A stretch of DNA of 64,000 nt, from contig CAMXCT020006578.1 in NCBI GenBank assembly GCA_947184155.2, positions 126,590 to 190,589 on the forward strand, written 5' to 3'. Under the pieces are notes generated by a model that ran no database searches, was not told the DNA's origin, and saw nothing but the letters and a program-made list of their open reading frames with translations. The translations under genes and the position numbers were made by a program. The stretch comes from Cladocopium goreaui. Its lineage: Eukaryota; Sar; Dinophyceae; Suessiales; Symbiodiniaceae. Below are positions 63,137-64,000 of the stretch, in pieces. Each line of letters opens with the position of its first letter. Positions within the stretch are counted from its first letter, which is position 1.

Positions 63137-64000
63137 GATGGCCATATCGGATGGGGATGGCCTAATATCGGATGGTTTACCCTCTGGTAAACATACAAAA
63201 AACTATAGAAAATCACCATTTTGAATGGGACAATCCACTATTTCAATGGCCATTTTCAATAGCTATGTTAGTTTACCAGAGGGTAACTCATTGTGAATGG
63301 GGCAATGAAATGGTATATGAATGGGATTTTTCAATGGGAAATAAAAAGTTTTTTCTGATTGTGAAAGATGGTGATATGGCATATTATAATGGGATTACAA
63401 TGGAAGTTCAATTGAACATATTATAGGAACATGCGCTATCAATGGAGGTTTATAGCTGTTTATAGCATCAACCATATTTTTTGGGGGATTCTTGACATGA
63501 TCCCCTATAGTCACCATGGCTGTTTTACTGAAATAATCCAATATTCAATATTGGTTAATAGTGGTTAATAGTGGTTAATGATGGTTAATGATGGTTAATC
63601 ATTGGTATATAATAATCAATGGGAGATCTTCAGGATCCTAAAATGGAGGTACGTAAACGTACCATATGTTTGGCCATATTTTGTGGGGATATTCCCTGAA
63701 ATTTAGGCCTTATATATGGAATCGGTACCTCCAATCAATCGGATCCTGAGTCATGGCCATTGAAATATCGGACTTGGGGGATTTTCATGGGGACTGAAAT
63801 GATGAAACATTGGAGATATCACGTGGATATAAAATGATATAAAATGGGGTTTCATGGGGTTTCCGAATGGGCATATATTGATTATAATGGGGATACAATG
63901 CGTAAACCCAAGAGGTCACAACGATCTCACATCTGATGCTTTGTGTAAGGGAACCATCCCCAAATGTGTCAAGACTGAGGGATTTTACGCAGATTTTTTG
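63137..64000 (+). other. Non-coding stretch at the window end
   Basis: Holds A (63178-63285), GGTTAATAGT/GGTTAATGAT units (63550-63600), a family H inverted repeat (AGGATCCTAAAATGGAGGTA ... TACCTCC...GGATCCT, about 63632-63748) and a decayed family D copy (about 63910-63995). No gene seen. Confidence 0.5.
63178..63285. mobile_element. Family A inverted-repeat element
   Basis: TACCCTCTGGTAAACATACA to TGTTAGTTTACCAGAGGGTA, 108 bp, only 41 bp after the Tudor exon. Confidence 0.88.

Noticed and set aside
3351..63219. A recurrent peptide (VDLSIKNGGSFHSYVKLPEG and relatives) seen in many short ORFs on both strands
   Set aside because: It is the translation of family A elements (GTGGATCTTTCCATAGTTAT...), not a conserved protein family. 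The recurrent WLVVSTPLKNMS/GGIPTPLKN readings are likewise family B.

Overview
The window looks like nuclear DNA of a dinoflagellate. I see a relic of the dinoflagellate spliced leader (DinoSL) at 14122-14141, introns that begin with GC or GA as well as GT (AG|G at both borders), candidate exons of 30-110 bp all on the + strand, very long introns, and a Copia-type element with a methyltransferase-like domain of a kind I associate with dinoflagellate retroelements. There are no operons, ribosome binding sites or tRNAs. The species is not identifiable from sequence alone.

Layout. From about 6.7 kb to 40.3 kb, a chain of about sixteen short GC-rich exons, spaced 0.3-5.5 kb apart, can be joined by eye into tetratricopeptide (TPR) helix pairs. 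I read this as one gene with giant introns. From 53.25 kb to 63.14 kb a second chain of nine exons on the same strand encodes a SAP domain split over three exons and a Tudor-like domain split over two. Whether both chains are one transcript cannot be decided here. The first 5 kb holds a few weaker exon candidates.

Nested inside introns are: a Mei2-like RNA-binding protein retrocopy with a DinoSL relic at its 5' end (14.1-15.8 kb), frameshifted in the RRM; a second broken coding remnant (19.6-20.25 kb); and a complete, very young Copia-type LTR retrotransposon (42467-50487; 248-bp LTRs differing at one position, TATAT target duplication, PBS, gag/protease, an overlapping accessory ORF, then methyltransferase-like, integrase, RT and RNase H domains).

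The introns are packed with short non-autonomous inverted-repeat elements. I recognise at least seven families. Family A (TACCCTCTGGTAA...TTACCAGAGGGTA, about 100-120 bp) and family B (CTGGTTGGTGG...CCACCAACCAG, about 100-120 bp) have some 30-40 copies each; C, D, E, F and H have 2-7 copies each. A, B and D all have CTGG...CCAG ends that put a GT at the start and CAG at the end of the element. One family B copy sits inside the open frame of the Mei2-like retrocopy with a 4-bp target duplication, so that removal of element plus one duplicate restores the frame exactly. This is the behaviour of an introner (an intron-making transposon) and is the most interesting signal in the window. Tandem arrays are mostly of 10- or 11-bp units, and several appear to be amplified from the tails of family B composites.
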